A DNA stretch of 64,000 bases from Citricoccus sp. CH26A (GTDB taxonomy: Bacteria > Actinomycetota > Actinomycetes > Actinomycetales > Micrococcaceae): contig NZ_AFXQ01000009.1 of NCBI RefSeq assembly GCF_000224415.1, positions 57,047-121,046 of the forward strand, read 5' to 3'. The notes under the pieces were generated by a model, which saw only the letters and a program-made list of their open reading frames with translations, searched no databases and had not been told where the DNA came from. Below, in pieces: positions 8,860 to 17,960 of the stretch. Within the stretch, counting starts at the first letter, position 1, and every line of letters begins with the position of its first letter. The position numbers and the translations under genes were made by a program.

Positions 8860-8890
8860 GCGGGAGCACGGCGATTCGCCGTGCTCCCGC
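8860..8890 (+). terminator. Rho-independent-type terminator after the amidohydrolase
   Basis: A perfect 13-bp stem (GCGGGAGCACGGC / GCCGTGCTCCCGC) with loop GATTC lies 14 bases after the stop at 8845. It ends the 5599-8845 operon; only a short T-pair follows. Confidence 0.65.
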
Positions 8891-8958
8891 TTCGTCCGCC
8901 CGGTGGCGGAAGGGTGTGTTGCCGAGGAAATCGGCAAGGGAGGAAAGGTCGTGTTGAC

Positions 8959-9465
8959 ATGGGCACCATCGGGGAGGACGACCTCGAAGACCTGCGTGGC
9001 GCACGGCTCGGCAGGGACGACCAGGCCGAGCTGATCGAGGCGCAGACGGAATGCACCTTTGTCTTCACCACTGAGCACGGATGGCCCGGCGGCGTCGTCA
9101 TGACGTACATAGAGCTGGAGGGGTGTTTCTGGCTCACGGCGGTCGACGGCCGCGGGCACGTGCGCGGTATCGAGAGCGATCCGCGCGCGAGCCTGGTGAT
9201 CTCCAATGCGGGGACGGGACTGAGTGGGCGGCGAATGATCTCCTTCCGCGGCACGACCATCGTCCATCGAGATCCGGGCACCAAGGCGAGGATCCTCCGA
9301 AGGTTTGCGCAGCGCCATCAGCCGGGGAATCCCGAGGCCTTCGTCCGCCTCCTGGACAGTCCGCGGCGGGTCGTGTTCCAGTTCCAGCCGACGGCTGTGG
9401 CGGTAAGTCACGACTCGACCAGGATGGCGGGCGACGGCCGGGGCGGCGGAGCGGCTCAGGAGTGA
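8959..9465 (+). CDS. PPOX-class (split-barrel flavin/deazaflavin) protein
   Basis: A 168-residue pyridoxamine-5'-phosphate-oxidase-like split barrel, similar to the FDOR superfamily of FMN- or F420-binding proteins: CTFVFTTEHGWPGG, WLTAVDGRGHVRGI and DPRASLVISNAG form the usual strand pattern, and ISFRGTTIVHRDP the later one. ATG 8959 is preceded by GGAGGAAAGG. Such proteins can be F420H2-dependent reductases, and a full F420 operon is encoded in this window, but binding cannot be proven from sequence. Monocistronic between a terminator and a 286-bp spacer. Confidence 0.7.
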   Translation: MGTIGEDDLEDLRGARLGRDDQAELIEAQTECTFVFTTEHGWPGGVVMTYIELEGCFWLTAVDGRGHVRGIESDPRASLVISNAGTGLSGRRMISFRGTTIVHRDPGTKARILRRFAQRHQPGNPEAFVRLLDSPRRVVFQFQPTAVAVSHDSTRMAGDGRGGGAAQE

Positions 9466-9687
9466 AGGCATGCGTTCCGGCTGCGCCCCGCCGGTGCCGG
9501 CCCTGAGCCCACGGTGTCGGCCTTGAGCCTTCGCTGCTGGAACGCGACCCCAGGCCGAGGTGCTCGCTACCCGGACCTGCCGCGCACGGTCGGCCCGCAC
9601 TGGTGGGGACCTGCCGGACGTGGCGACGACCTGTTGCGTGCGCCCCCGGCACTCCCACAGGAGCTGTGATCGAGCTCACGAAAACCC

Positions 9688-9722
9688 TTGACTTATCTCT
9701 GATAATCATATCGACTATGACT
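9688..9722 (+). promoter_or_regulatory. Promoter region with AT-rich operator-like motif
   Basis: A -35 TTGACT at 9688-9693 is followed by GATAATCATATCGACTATGAC. The best -10 (GACTAT, 9713-9718) is at 19-base spacing. The GATAATCATAT core matches the motif seen before many operons here and lies within the promoter, as expected for an operator. It drives the KstD-like gene and probably the importer genes. Confidence 0.5.
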
Positions 9723-9751
9723 AGTGGTTGATCGACGAACGAGGAGCTGTG

Positions 9752-11482
9752 ATGGTCGAGGATGCGCGGACTGTGCCCGTGGAGGACGCCGAGCCGGTCG
9801 TTGTGGTGGGGGCCGGGCTGTCCGGCCTGGCCACCGCCCTGGGCGTGGCCCTGCGCGGTGGGAAGGCGATCGTCTTGGAGGCCGCCGACCTGGTCGGCGG
9901 TGCCGCCGCGTACTCCGGCGGGCAGGTCTGGTCCGGAGCCAATCACGTAGCGGCCGGAATGGGCATCGAGGACTCCTTCGAGCTCACCGAGCGGTACATC
10001 CGGGATGTCGCCTCCCACGATGCCCCCGAGGTGCTTGACGAAGCGGCGCTGAAGCGCTGGATCGAGACCTCGCCGGAGGCGCTGAAGTACTGGGAGGAGG
10101 TCGGCGCGATCACGTGGACCGTCATCCCCGGACTCGCCGACTACCACAACGAGGCGGACGGGGCGCTGCCCGAGGGACGCTACCTGACCAATGCGGTCAT
10201 CGACGGCAGCGTGCTGGGCGACTGGCGGGAGAAGCTGCGCTACAGCCCCTACTTCCCCGTCGGCCAGACCTATGCCGAGATGCTGGGCAAGGGCCGTCGC
10301 GCCAGCTATGTCGAGGAGGACGCACCCTCGAAACACGCACATGCCGGGTTGCCGGCGTTCGGGCTCGCCGACGGCAGCCACGGCACGGAGCGGGGCACCG
10401 GGGATGATCCGCTGACCTTCGGCACCGGCGTGGTGGCCTCGTTCCTGGCCCGGGTGATCGCCGAGCCGTCCATCGAGATCCGTCTTGAGCACCGCGCCGT
10501 CGAGCTGCTGACCGACTCCTCGGGAGCAGTGGTCGGAGTTCGTGCCGAGTCACCGGACGGAGACGTCCAGGTCGATGGGCCGGTGGTCCTGGCGACGAGC
10601 ACCTACGACTGGGACCCCGAGCTGGTTCTGGAGATGCTCGGGACCGAGCCGGAGGACTTCGGCAGTGTCGCCCCCGAGACCCTGCGGGGGGACGCCATCC
10701 GCCTCGTCCGCGCCATCGGCGGCGACATCGCGAAGATCCCCGCCACGTCCGTGCCGATCCTGCCCGGATGGAAGTCGCAGGTGGGAACGGGCTACGGCTA
10801 CGGACCGGAGTACGCCATGCCGCATTCGATGATCGTCGATCAGTCCGGCAACCGGTACTGCAACGATTCCTACTGGGTCGACATCGTGGCCAAGACCCTC
10901 AACCCCGAGGACCGGCACCTGCCCTTCTTCCTCGTCTGGGACGACCAGCATCGACAGAAGTACGGACTCGCCGGTACTCCTCCGGGTGGCGAGTACCCCG
11001 AGGGCTGGGTGGAGTCCGCGCCGACCCTCCGAGAACTGGGGGACAAGCTCGGCATCGACGGCGAGCAGCTGGAGCGGACCGCGGAACGCTTCAGCGAGAA
11101 CGCCCGGAAGGGCGAGGACCCCGACTTCGGCCGGGGCACCGTGACCTACGTCAACAAGTTCGCCGGGGACCCGACGAACGAGCCCAGCCCGGTGCTGGGC
11201 GAGATCGCCAAGGGGCCCTTCCACGGGATCAGGCTGAAGTTCGTCGGCACCGGCATCGGTTCCAGCGGTGTGCGCATCGACGGCGACGGCCGCGTCCTCG
11301 ATCAGCAGGGCGACCGGATCCGCGGGCTGTACGCCGTGGGATCAGCGGCCGGCCTGACGACCACGGGCTCCGCGTACAACAGCGGCATCGCCCTGGGGCG
11401 AGGCCTGACCCTGGCCTACCTGGTCGCGAACGAGCTGACGACGGTCGGGTCCGCTGCCGGCGTGGCGGCCGGCAGCCGTTGA
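9752..11482 (+). CDS. FAD-dependent oxidoreductase, KstD/fumarate-reductase flavoprotein-like
   Basis: A 576-residue FAD-binding-2 family protein: VVVVGAGLSGLATALG near the N-terminus, VGGAAAYSGGQVWSGAN, and a C-terminal FAD segment LYAVGSAAGLTTTGSAYNSGIALGRG. AGGAG lies 5 bases before ATG 9752. The fold is that of 3-ketosteroid delta1-dehydrogenases and 4-oxocyclohexanecarboxylate desaturases, which introduce a C=C next to a ring ketone. The KstD-type Tyr-x-Gly-Ala-Gly segment is altered (YNSGIALG), so substrate or chemistry may differ from true KstD. First gene before the ABC importer. Confidence 0.8.
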   Translation: MVEDARTVPVEDAEPVVVVGAGLSGLATALGVALRGGKAIVLEAADLVGGAAAYSGGQVWSGANHVAAGMGIEDSFELTERYIRDVASHDAPEVLDEAALKRWIETSPEALKYWEEVGAITWTVIPGLADYHNEADGALPEGRYLTNAVIDGSVLGDWREKLRYSPYFPVGQTYAEMLGKGRRASYVEEDAPSKHAHAGLPAFGLADGSHGTERGTGDDPLTFGTGVVASFLARVIAEPSIEIRLEHRAVELLTDSSGAVVGVRAESPDGDVQVDGPVVLATSTYDWDPELVLEMLGTEPEDFGSVAPETLRGDAIRLVRAIGGDIAKIPATSVPILPGWKSQVGTGYGYGPEYAMPHSMIVDQSGNRYCNDSYWVDIVAKTLNPEDRHLPFFLVWDDQHRQKYGLAGTPPGGEYPEGWVESAPTLRELGDKLGIDGEQLERTAERFSENARKGEDPDFGRGTVTYVNKFAGDPTNEPSPVLGEIAKGPFHGIRLKFVGTGIGSSGVRIDGDGRVLDQQGDRIRGLYAVGSAAGLTTTGSAYNSGIALGRGLTLAYLVANELTTVGSAAGVAAGSR

Positions 11483-11581
11483 CCGTCCGATCCGGACAAA
11501 GCGCGCCGGGCGCGACCTGCGGCCGTAGGCCGACCACCATCCACGATTTTCATACCCATTACACGAATGGAGGGTAGGACC

Positions 11582-12760
11582 ATGAGTGTTCCTACACCAC
11601 GGCGTCATCTGTTCAAGGCCACGGCGGTCCTCGCCAGCGTGGGCCTGCTTGCTGCCTGTGGCAGCACCGGTGCCGGCACCCAGGGCGGCGGTGATGCCGG
11701 TGGCGGCATCGCGAGCGAGATCAAGCTCAAGGGAATCTACGACACCACCGGCCCGGTCGCCTACGCGGGTGTCGGCGCGTCGAAGGGCGCCCAACTGGCC
11801 ATGGAGGAGATCGAGGAGCAGGGCTTCCTGGGCGAGGACGTCTCGATCTCCCTGGAGGAGGTCGACACGGCCGGCGAGATCGAACGAGCGTCGAGCGAGT
11901 TCTCCCGCGCCGTCGCCGACCCGGGAGTCGCGGCGATCTTTGGTCCCGTCGCCGGACAGCAGGCGGCCACCGTGGCCCCGATGGCCGAGCAGTCCAAGGT
12001 CCCGACGATCTTCAACCAGGCGGGTTCCGAGGGCGTCGTCATCGGCGACTACACGTTCCGCGGTACCGCCCCCATGGGGACGTACTACGACATCGCTGCC
12101 GAGCACCTCGAGAAGGAGGGGCTGACCGACGTCGCGGTCATCTACAACGGCACGTACCCGACCTTCGCCGAGATCGGCCAGGAGATCTTCCCCGAACTGG
12201 CGGAGAAGCACGGCCTGAACATCACCTCGTCGCAGGCCGTGCAGAGCAACACCCAGGACTTCACCTCCCAGGCACAGGCCATTGCCCAGGACAAGCCCGA
12301 CGCGGTGGTCATGCTGCTCATCGCTCCCCAGTCGGTGACCGCACTGACGCAGCTGAGCCAGGCCGGGTACGACGGCCAGGTGATGGCGACGTCGGTCCAG
12401 GCCGCCGGCAACGTGGCCCAGGCGGGTGAGCACGCCGCGGGGCTGATGTACCCGGTGGACTTCTCCGCGGCTCAGGACGGCGAGCTCGCGGTGGACTTCG
12501 TCAAGGGTTTCGAGGAGAAGTACGGCGAGACGCCTGACGCGTACGCAGCCGAGGGCTATGACTCCATGTGGTGGCTGGCCCGGGGCATCAAGGCCAGCGG
12601 GGACTCGAGCCGTGAAGGCATCCGGGCGGGCCTACAGCAGGTCGCGGCCGAAGGCTTCGAAGGTGTCATGGGTGACCTGACCTTCGAGGGCAACGACATG
12701 CGGGTCTCCGGCGTTCTCGTCGAGTGGGACGGGACCGACGAGAAGCTCGTCACGCAGTGA
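11582..12760 (+). CDS. Branched-chain-amino-acid-type ABC transporter substrate-binding lipoprotein (copy 1)
   Basis: A 392-residue Peripla_BP_6 (LivK-like) protein. ATG 11582 is preceded by GGAGGGTAGG. A lipoprotein signal with lipobox LLAAC (Cys around residue 26) anchors it outside the membrane. Core: [46 protein letters not shown] and a C-terminal [17 protein letters not shown]. It is clearly paralogous to the binding protein at 16212. In catabolic clusters LivK-like proteins often bind aromatic or alicyclic acids rather than amino acids; the ligand is not known. Confidence 0.9.
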   Translation: MSVPTPRRHLFKATAVLASVGLLAACGSTGAGTQGGGDAGGGIASEIKLKGIYDTTGPVAYAGVGASKGAQLAMEEIEEQGFLGEDVSISLEEVDTAGEIERASSEFSRAVADPGVAAIFGPVAGQQAATVAPMAEQSKVPTIFNQAGSEGVVIGDYTFRGTAPMGTYYDIAAEHLEKEGLTDVAVIYNGTYPTFAEIGQEIFPELAEKHGLNITSSQAVQSNTQDFTSQAQAIAQDKPDAVVMLLIAPQSVTALTQLSQAGYDGQVMATSVQAAGNVAQAGEHAAGLMYPVDFSAAQDGELAVDFVKGFEEKYGETPDAYAAEGYDSMWWLARGIKASGDSSREGIRAGLQQVAAEGFEGVMGDLTFEGNDMRVSGVLVEWDGTDEKLVTQ

Positions 12761-12769
12761 CCCAGGGTC

Positions 12770-12796
12770 GTGGCGGGGCACCCGGTGCCCCGCCAC
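12770..12796 (+). terminator. Intercistronic hairpin between binding protein and permeases
   Basis: A perfect 12-bp stem (GTGGCGGGGCAC / GTGCCCCGCCAC) with a 3-base loop follows the binding-protein stop. Without a U-tract it probably attenuates or stabilises the upstream mRNA, giving more binding protein than permease, a common arrangement in importers. Confidence 0.55.
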
Positions 12797-12837
12797 CGCC
12801 GTAGACCGGCATCAGTCGAGCTGAAAGGACAGGCGGC

Positions 12838-13725
12838 GTGCAAGAGCTGCTCAACACCCTGACCCTCGGGTCCATCTACCTGCTCTTCGCCCTGGGCATG
12901 GCCCTGGCATGGAGCACCATCGGAATCCTGAATTTCGCGCACGGTGCCATCTTCGTGTTCTCGGCGTTCAGTGCGCACTTCATCTCGGACTTCGTGCCCC
13001 TGTCGATGCCGGCGATCATCCTGATCTCCGTCCTGGTCGGGGCGACGCTGTCAGCCCTGACCCAGTGGCTGGCCTTCGAGCCGATCCTCAAGAGATCGAA
13101 GAACCATCGATCGGCTGAGCTGAGGATCCTCATCGGCGGCATCGGCGTCGCCGCCATCCCGATCGCCCTCGTCGACTGGGCGACCGCGTCCGCGCCGTTC
13201 GGCTTCGCCAACTCCAGCTACAGCACCCAGGTCTACGAGATCATGGGGCTGCGCATCACGAACACCTCGCTGATCGTCATCATCGCCGGAGTCGGTATCG
13301 CCGTCGGGCTGACGCTGTGGCTCAGGAGATCCCGTCAGGGGCTCGGCCTGCGGGCCATCGGCGTGGACTCCGAGACGGCGTCCCTCATGGGCGTCAACCG
13401 CACCGTGATGGCCATCGGCACGATGGCGATCGCCGGCGGCCTGGCCGGCCTGGCGGGCGCGCTGCAGGTCTTCCAGCTCCAGGCCATGGGGGTGGAGACC
13501 GGTGACCAGTTGCTGATCAAGGCCTTCGCGATGATCGTGCTCGGCGGACTGGGATCGATGGCCGGCGTGATCCTCGGTGCCTTCGTCCTGGCCGGCGCTG
13601 AGAGCCTGATCTTCGCAGCGAACATGGGCACCTGGGTCGACGCGGTGTCCTTCGGACTCATCTTCCTCGTCCTGCTGGTGCGACCACAGGGAATCTTCGG
13701 GCGCCAGGAGGTGCGTCGGACATGA
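12838..13725 (+). CDS. LivH-type ABC transporter permease
   Basis: A 295-residue polytopic inner-membrane permease of the branched-chain amino acid (HAAT) family. It starts QELLNTLTLGSIYLLFALGMALAWS, has the typical NFAHGAIFVFSAF segment, and a cytoplasmic EAA-like loop with GLGLRAIGVDSETASLMGVN. About eight hydrophobic segments are seen. GTG start with AAAGGAC upstream. Forms the heteromeric channel with the next gene. Confidence 0.9.
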   Translation: MQELLNTLTLGSIYLLFALGMALAWSTIGILNFAHGAIFVFSAFSAHFISDFVPLSMPAIILISVLVGATLSALTQWLAFEPILKRSKNHRSAELRILIGGIGVAAIPIALVDWATASAPFGFANSSYSTQVYEIMGLRITNTSLIVIIAGVGIAVGLTLWLRRSRQGLGLRAIGVDSETASLMGVNRTVMAIGTMAIAGGLAGLAGALQVFQLQAMGVETGDQLLIKAFAMIVLGGLGSMAGVILGAFVLAGAESLIFAANMGTWVDAVSFGLIFLVLLVRPQGIFGRQEVRRT

Positions 13726-14675
13726 TCGATTGGTATACCGCGAACTCAGTCGTCATCCAGGCGACGATGACGACACTGCTGCTGGCCTTGAGCATCCAGC
13801 TGCCCCTGCGCATGGGAGTGTTCTCCTTCGCCGGTGTCGGCTGCTTCGGGATCGGCGGCTACACCGCCGCGATCGCCTTCACCAAGTTCGGCATGGGGAC
13901 GTGGACGGCGGTGGCCTTCGGAACGGTCCTGGCCGGAGTGCTGTGCTATCTGCTGGGCCTGCTCGTCCACAAGCTGACGGGCCTGTACCTCGGCATGGCC
14001 ACGATCGCGTTCGCGCTGATCGTCTCCGTAGTGGCAACGAACGGTGGCAGCCTCACGGGTGGGGCCTCCGGGCTCTTCGGCGCTCTGGGCGGCATCACGA
14101 ACCTGCACGTCTTCCTCTTACTGGCCGTGGTGATCATCGGACTGGCGATCTCCGAGGCCGGCCGGTTCGGACGGAAGATCGACACCGTGCGCGAGGATCC
14201 CGAACTGGCTGTCGCGCTCGGGATCAACGTCACCCGCTACCGGAAGCTGACCTTCCTGGCCAGCGGCCTGATCGGCGGCCTGGCCGGTGCGGTGACCACC
14301 CTGCTGCGCTCGACCATCACGCCCGCCGAGGTCAATTTCCACCTGGTCGTCGTGGCACTGACGGTCATCATCATCGGCGGCTCGAGCTCGTGGCTCGGAG
14401 CGTTCATCGGGGCCGTCTTCATCACCTGGCTGCCGACGGTGCTGAGCTTCGTGGCCGAGTGGGAGCCGATCATCTACGGCTTCGTGGTCGCGCTGGCAGC
14501 GATCTTCCTCCCGGGCGGCATCCTCGGCCTGGTCAAGGACCTGAGGCACCGTCGGGGAGCGCGGCGTGGCTCCACGCCGCCGCCCGAGGAGGGCGCGGCC
14601 GCTCCGCCGGACGACGAACCCCATGCCCCCGAACCGTCCCGCACCCCGGTGCCCAGCCAAGGAGGAGCCCTGTGA
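13722..14675 (+). CDS. LivM-type ABC transporter permease
   Basis: A 317-residue permease partner: LPLRMGVFSFAGVGCFGIGGY at the N-terminus, EDPELAVALGINVTRYRKL (coupling loop), GLAGAVTTLLRSTITPAEVNF and WLPTVLSF. About 40 C-terminal residues form a charged, Pro-rich cytoplasmic tail longer than usual for LivM. Start overlaps LivH by ATGA and its stop overlaps the ATPase start by GTGA, so the set is tightly coupled. Confidence 0.9.
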   Translation: MIDWYTANSVVIQATMTTLLLALSIQLPLRMGVFSFAGVGCFGIGGYTAAIAFTKFGMGTWTAVAFGTVLAGVLCYLLGLLVHKLTGLYLGMATIAFALIVSVVATNGGSLTGGASGLFGALGGITNLHVFLLLAVVIIGLAISEAGRFGRKIDTVREDPELAVALGINVTRYRKLTFLASGLIGGLAGAVTTLLRSTITPAEVNFHLVVVALTVIIIGGSSSWLGAFIGAVFITWLPTVLSFVAEWEPIIYGFVVALAAIFLPGGILGLVKDLRHRRGARRGSTPPPEEGAAAPPDDEPHAPEPSRTPVPSQGGAL

Positions 14676-15445
14676 GCCGTCCATCGCACGACGCTGCCGA
14701 ACCGCAGATGATCTTCGAGGCCGACGACGTCGCCGTGCACTTCGGCGGTGTGAAGGCCGTGGACGGACTGTCCTTCGGGCTCCCCGAGGGCAAGATCGTC
14801 GGGATCCTCGGCCCCAACGGTTCGGGCAAGAGCACCCTGGTGGGGGCGATCACCCGTCACGTACCCCTCACCCGCGGGACGCTGAGATTCCTCGGTAAGG
14901 ACTACGGGAACGACCGGGCGCACCTGGTGCCGCACCGGGGCATCGCCCGGACCTTCCAGACCGTCCGCCTCCTCGAGGAGAGGACGGTGCTGGAGAACGT
15001 CCTGCTCGGTACGGACTCCCTGAGCGGCGGCGGCCGGGCCGAACGTCGCCTGGCCCACGAGAGGGCACAGGTCGCCATGCAGCGCACGGGATGCGAGCAC
15101 CTGGCGAAGGAACGGCCGGACGAACTGTCCTACGGGAACCGCCGTCGCGTGGAGATCGCCCGGGCCATCGCGATGGAGCCGAAGCTTCTGCTCGTCGACG
15201 AGCCCACGGCCGGCATGGGGCGGGCGGAGAAGGAGGAGGTGTCCGCCCTCATGATGTCCCTCCGGGCGGAGGGGCTCACCCAGCTCATCGTGGAACACGA
15301 CGTGCAGATGATGGTCGACACCTGCGACATCCTCCTGGCGATGAACTTCGGGAAGCTGATCGTGGAAGGGGAGCCACGCGACGTCGTGCGCAACCCCGCG
15401 GTCCAGGAAGCCTATCTGGGAAAGCAGGCGGTGAATCATGCTTGA
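14672..15445 (+). CDS. LivG-type ABC transporter ATP-binding protein
   Basis: A 257-residue ATPase starting at GTG 14672 (AGGAGG just upstream). Walker A GPNGSGKST, Q-loop in FQTVRLLEERTVLENV, signature SYGNRRRVEIARA (SYGN replaces the usual SGGQ/SYGQ), Walker B KLLLVDEP and the H-loop IVEHDVQMM. The longer insertion after the Q-loop is typical for LivG. Energises uptake together with the LivF-type subunit that overlaps it by 8 bases. Confidence 0.9.
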   Translation: MSRPSHDAAEPQMIFEADDVAVHFGGVKAVDGLSFGLPEGKIVGILGPNGSGKSTLVGAITRHVPLTRGTLRFLGKDYGNDRAHLVPHRGIARTFQTVRLLEERTVLENVLLGTDSLSGGGRAERRLAHERAQVAMQRTGCEHLAKERPDELSYGNRRRVEIARAIAMEPKLLLVDEPTAGMGRAEKEEVSALMMSLRAEGLTQLIVEHDVQMMVDTCDILLAMNFGKLIVEGEPRDVVRNPAVQEAYLGKQAVNHA

Positions 15446-16154
15446 GGTCGAAGACCTGTATGTGAGCTATGGGGCGGTCAACGCCGTCCGGGGCGTCAGC
15501 ATGTCCGCGTCAGCGGGACGGATCACCCTCGTCCTGGGGTCCAACGGGGCCGGCAAGACGACGACGCTGCGGGCCGTCAGCGGTCTGCTGAAGGCCAAGA
15601 GCGGCTCGGTGCGGCTCAATGGCAAGGAGGTCCTCGGCCACTCCGTGCACCGGTTGGTCCGCCAGGGCATGGTCATGGTTCCGGAGGGGCGGCGCATCTT
15701 CCCGTCGCTGACCGTTGAGGAGAACCTGCGCATGGGGGCCTACTCGGTGAGCCGGGCCGATGCCCACCAGGTCGTCACCGGGATCTACGAGAAGTTCCCC
15801 ATCCTCCTGGAACGCAAGGCGATGCCCGGCGGCCTGCTGAGCGGCGGTGAACAGCAGATGCTGGCCTTCGGCCGCGCGATGATGTCGCAGCCGGAAGTCG
15901 TGCTCCTCGACGAACCGTCCATGGGGCTGGCCCCGGGGATGGTGGACCGGGTCATGACCCGGGTCCGGGAGATCGCGGACACCGGTATCGCGGTCCTGAT
16001 GGTCGAGCAGAACGCCGACGCGGCCCTGGCCGTGGCGGACGACGTCGTCCTGGTCCAGCGCGGCGAGGTGGTGTGGACGGGGACCGCCGCCGAGGCGCAG
16101 GCCGACACCGCCCTGGTGCACACGTTCCTGGGTGAGGCCGCGCTGGGCGCCTGA
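15438..16154 (+). CDS. LivF-type ABC transporter ATP-binding protein
   Basis: A 238-residue ATPase: Walker A GSNGAGKTT, VPEGRRIFPSLTVEENL (LivF-specific Q-loop region), signature LSGGEQQMLAFGRA, Walker B VVLLDEPSMGLAP and VLMVEQNAD in place of the H-loop, all typical of LivF. It is the last of the four transporter subunits and is followed after 57 bases by a second binding protein. Confidence 0.92.
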   Translation: MLEVEDLYVSYGAVNAVRGVSMSASAGRITLVLGSNGAGKTTTLRAVSGLLKAKSGSVRLNGKEVLGHSVHRLVRQGMVMVPEGRRIFPSLTVEENLRMGAYSVSRADAHQVVTGIYEKFPILLERKAMPGGLLSGGEQQMLAFGRAMMSQPEVVLLDEPSMGLAPGMVDRVMTRVREIADTGIAVLMVEQNADAALAVADDVVLVQRGEVVWTGTAAEAQADTALVHTFLGEAALGA

Positions 16155-16211
16155 GGCGCCCCGCCGGCTGGCGTCCAGCCCCAGCCCCCATTCGAGAACG
16201 AGGAGAACGAC

Positions 16212-17372
16212 GTGAATTGGACCGTACCCCGCCGCGCGGTGGCAGCCTGGGCGTCCGTGCTGGCCGTGCTGGCCCTGACCGCCTGCGGAGGCTCGACGAC
16301 GGCGTCGACGGACGGCGGGATCGCGGAGGAGATCAGGATGATCGGCATCCGTGACCAGACCGGCCCGGTCGCCTATGCCGGCGTGGGCGCGGCCCGCGGT
16401 GCCGAGCTCGCCGTGGCGGAGGTCAACGAGCAGGAGTACCTGGGGAAGGGCGTGAGCCTGGTCCTGGAGGAGATCGACAGCGCGGGCGAGATCGAGCGCG
16501 CCTCCTCCGAGGTGACCCGCGCCGTCTCCGACAGCGAGGTCAGCGTGATCCTGGGGCCGATCCAGGGGCAGCAGTCGGCCGCCGTCGCACCGGTCACTGA
16601 ATCGCGACAGGTCCCGATCGTGTTCACCCAGTCTGCGTCGGACGGCGTGGTCATCGGCGACTACACCTTCCGGGCCACGGCTCCGATGCACACCTTCTAC
16701 CATCATGCCGCCGAGTACCTGGCCGACGAGGGGCTCACCGACGTCGCCGTGCTGTACAACTCGACCTACCCCACGCTGGCCGAGCTGGCCGAGAAGCACC
16801 TGCCGGAGATGGCCGCGGCCGAGGGGCTGAACGTCGTGGAGAGCGTCCCCGTGCAGTCGACGACGCAGGACTTCACCGCCCAGGCTCAGGCACTGGCCGG
16901 CAAGGAACCCGATGCCGTCATCGTGTTGTTGCTCTCCTCCCAGTCGGTGACGGCGATGACCCAGCTGCGCCAGGCCGGCTATGACGGCCAGTTCGTCGGG
17001 AACACCAACAACGCCGGTGGCAATGCGGCGGAAGCGGGGGAGCACTCCGTGGACATGGTGTATCCCGTCGACTTCTCCGCCGCGCAACAGGACCCGGAGG
17101 CCACCAGATTCGTCACGGCCTACCAGGAGCGCTTCGGCGACCTCCCCCAGACCTACGCCGCGGAGGGCTACGACGCCGTGTGGTGGGTGGCCCGCGCCAT
17201 CAGGGCCAGCGGTGACTCCTCCCGTGAGGGGATCAGCCGGGGCCTGCAGCAGGTTGCGGCAGAGGGCTTCACGGGGGCCATGGGAGACCTGACCTTCGAG
17301 GGCAATGACATGCGGGTCCCGGGCGTCCTGGTCCGCTGGGACGGTGAACGCGAGAACATCGTCTCCGACTGA
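16212..17372 (+). CDS. Branched-chain-type ABC substrate-binding lipoprotein (copy 2)
   Basis: A 386-residue paralogue of the protein at 11582, with lipobox LTAC, the same [31 protein letters not shown] and [15 protein letters not shown] blocks, but different residues around the ligand cleft (for example [16 protein letters not shown] versus TYYDIAAEHLEKEG region). GTG start with GAGGAG upstream. The copies flank one set of permeases and ATPases, so the importer may serve two related ligands. Confidence 0.9.
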   Translation: MNWTVPRRAVAAWASVLAVLALTACGGSTTASTDGGIAEEIRMIGIRDQTGPVAYAGVGAARGAELAVAEVNEQEYLGKGVSLVLEEIDSAGEIERASSEVTRAVSDSEVSVILGPIQGQQSAAVAPVTESRQVPIVFTQSASDGVVIGDYTFRATAPMHTFYHHAAEYLADEGLTDVAVLYNSTYPTLAELAEKHLPEMAAAEGLNVVESVPVQSTTQDFTAQAQALAGKEPDAVIVLLLSSQSVTAMTQLRQAGYDGQFVGNTNNAGGNAAEAGEHSVDMVYPVDFSAAQQDPEATRFVTAYQERFGDLPQTYAAEGYDAVWWVARAIRASGDSSREGISRGLQQVAAEGFTGAMGDLTFEGNDMRVPGVLVRWDGERENIVSD

Positions 17373-17413
17373 ACCCGTGGATCCCACGGTCGCAACCGAG
17401 GAAAGGTAACGAC

Positions 17414-17878
17414 GTGCTCGATGACCCAATGATGCTGCACCACTTCCGTGCCCAGCAGCTGCTCAACGGCTATACCCGCCTGGTCGACTCCAGGGACCTG
17501 GAGGGGCTGGCGCGCATCGTCCACCCGGACATCGTCCTGGTGCGGAGTGCGGACGGAGAGCGCCGGGGAAGGGAGGCCTTCCTGGATCTCTACCGGGACT
17601 TCGCCTCCTCGGAGGTGCAGGACAGCCAGCACATGACCACCAACCTGGAGGTCAGTCCAGCGCTGGAGGGGTCGGTCTCCATGAGGTCCTGCTTCATGGC
17701 GATCACGACCCATCCCGAGGGGGCACGCCTGACCTGGGGCCGGTATGACGATGAGATGACCGAACACGCCGGATCCTGGGTGCTCAGCGCGAAGCGGATC
17801 ATGGTGACGCGTACCGCCCTGGTCGGTGAGGACATGCTCGCTCCCCTCCAGGCCAGTTCGTTCGGACGCCTGTCGTAG
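17414..17878 (+). CDS. SnoaL/NTF2-like protein (1 of 4)
   Basis: A 154-residue NTF2-fold protein: QLLNGYTRLVDSRDLEGLARIVHPD is the typical N-terminal helix and cone, followed by REAFLDLYRDF, MTTNLEV and SWVLSAKRIMVTRTAL. The fold is used by ketosteroid isomerase, scytalone dehydratase, limonene-epoxide hydrolase and SnoaL cyclases. GTG start with GGAAAGG. It lies between the importer and an acyl-CoA ligase. Actual reaction unknown. Confidence 0.72.
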   Translation: MLDDPMMLHHFRAQQLLNGYTRLVDSRDLEGLARIVHPDIVLVRSADGERRGREAFLDLYRDFASSEVQDSQHMTTNLEVSPALEGSVSMRSCFMAITTHPEGARLTWGRYDDEMTEHAGSWVLSAKRIMVTRTALVGEDMLAPLQASSFGRLS

Positions 17879-17960
17879 GCCGGGCATGGCCTCGGCCGGC
17901 CGGGGACCGCGTGCTGAGTCATCAACCCGGGTTCCAGGCGCGAGAGGGGAAGGACCCAGA

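Noticed and set aside
13730..14671. N-terminal extension that would fuse the LivG-type ATPase to a 314-residue Arg-rich segment
   Set aside because: This is the +2 frame of the LivM permease; the ATPase has its own AGGAGG and GTG start at 14672.
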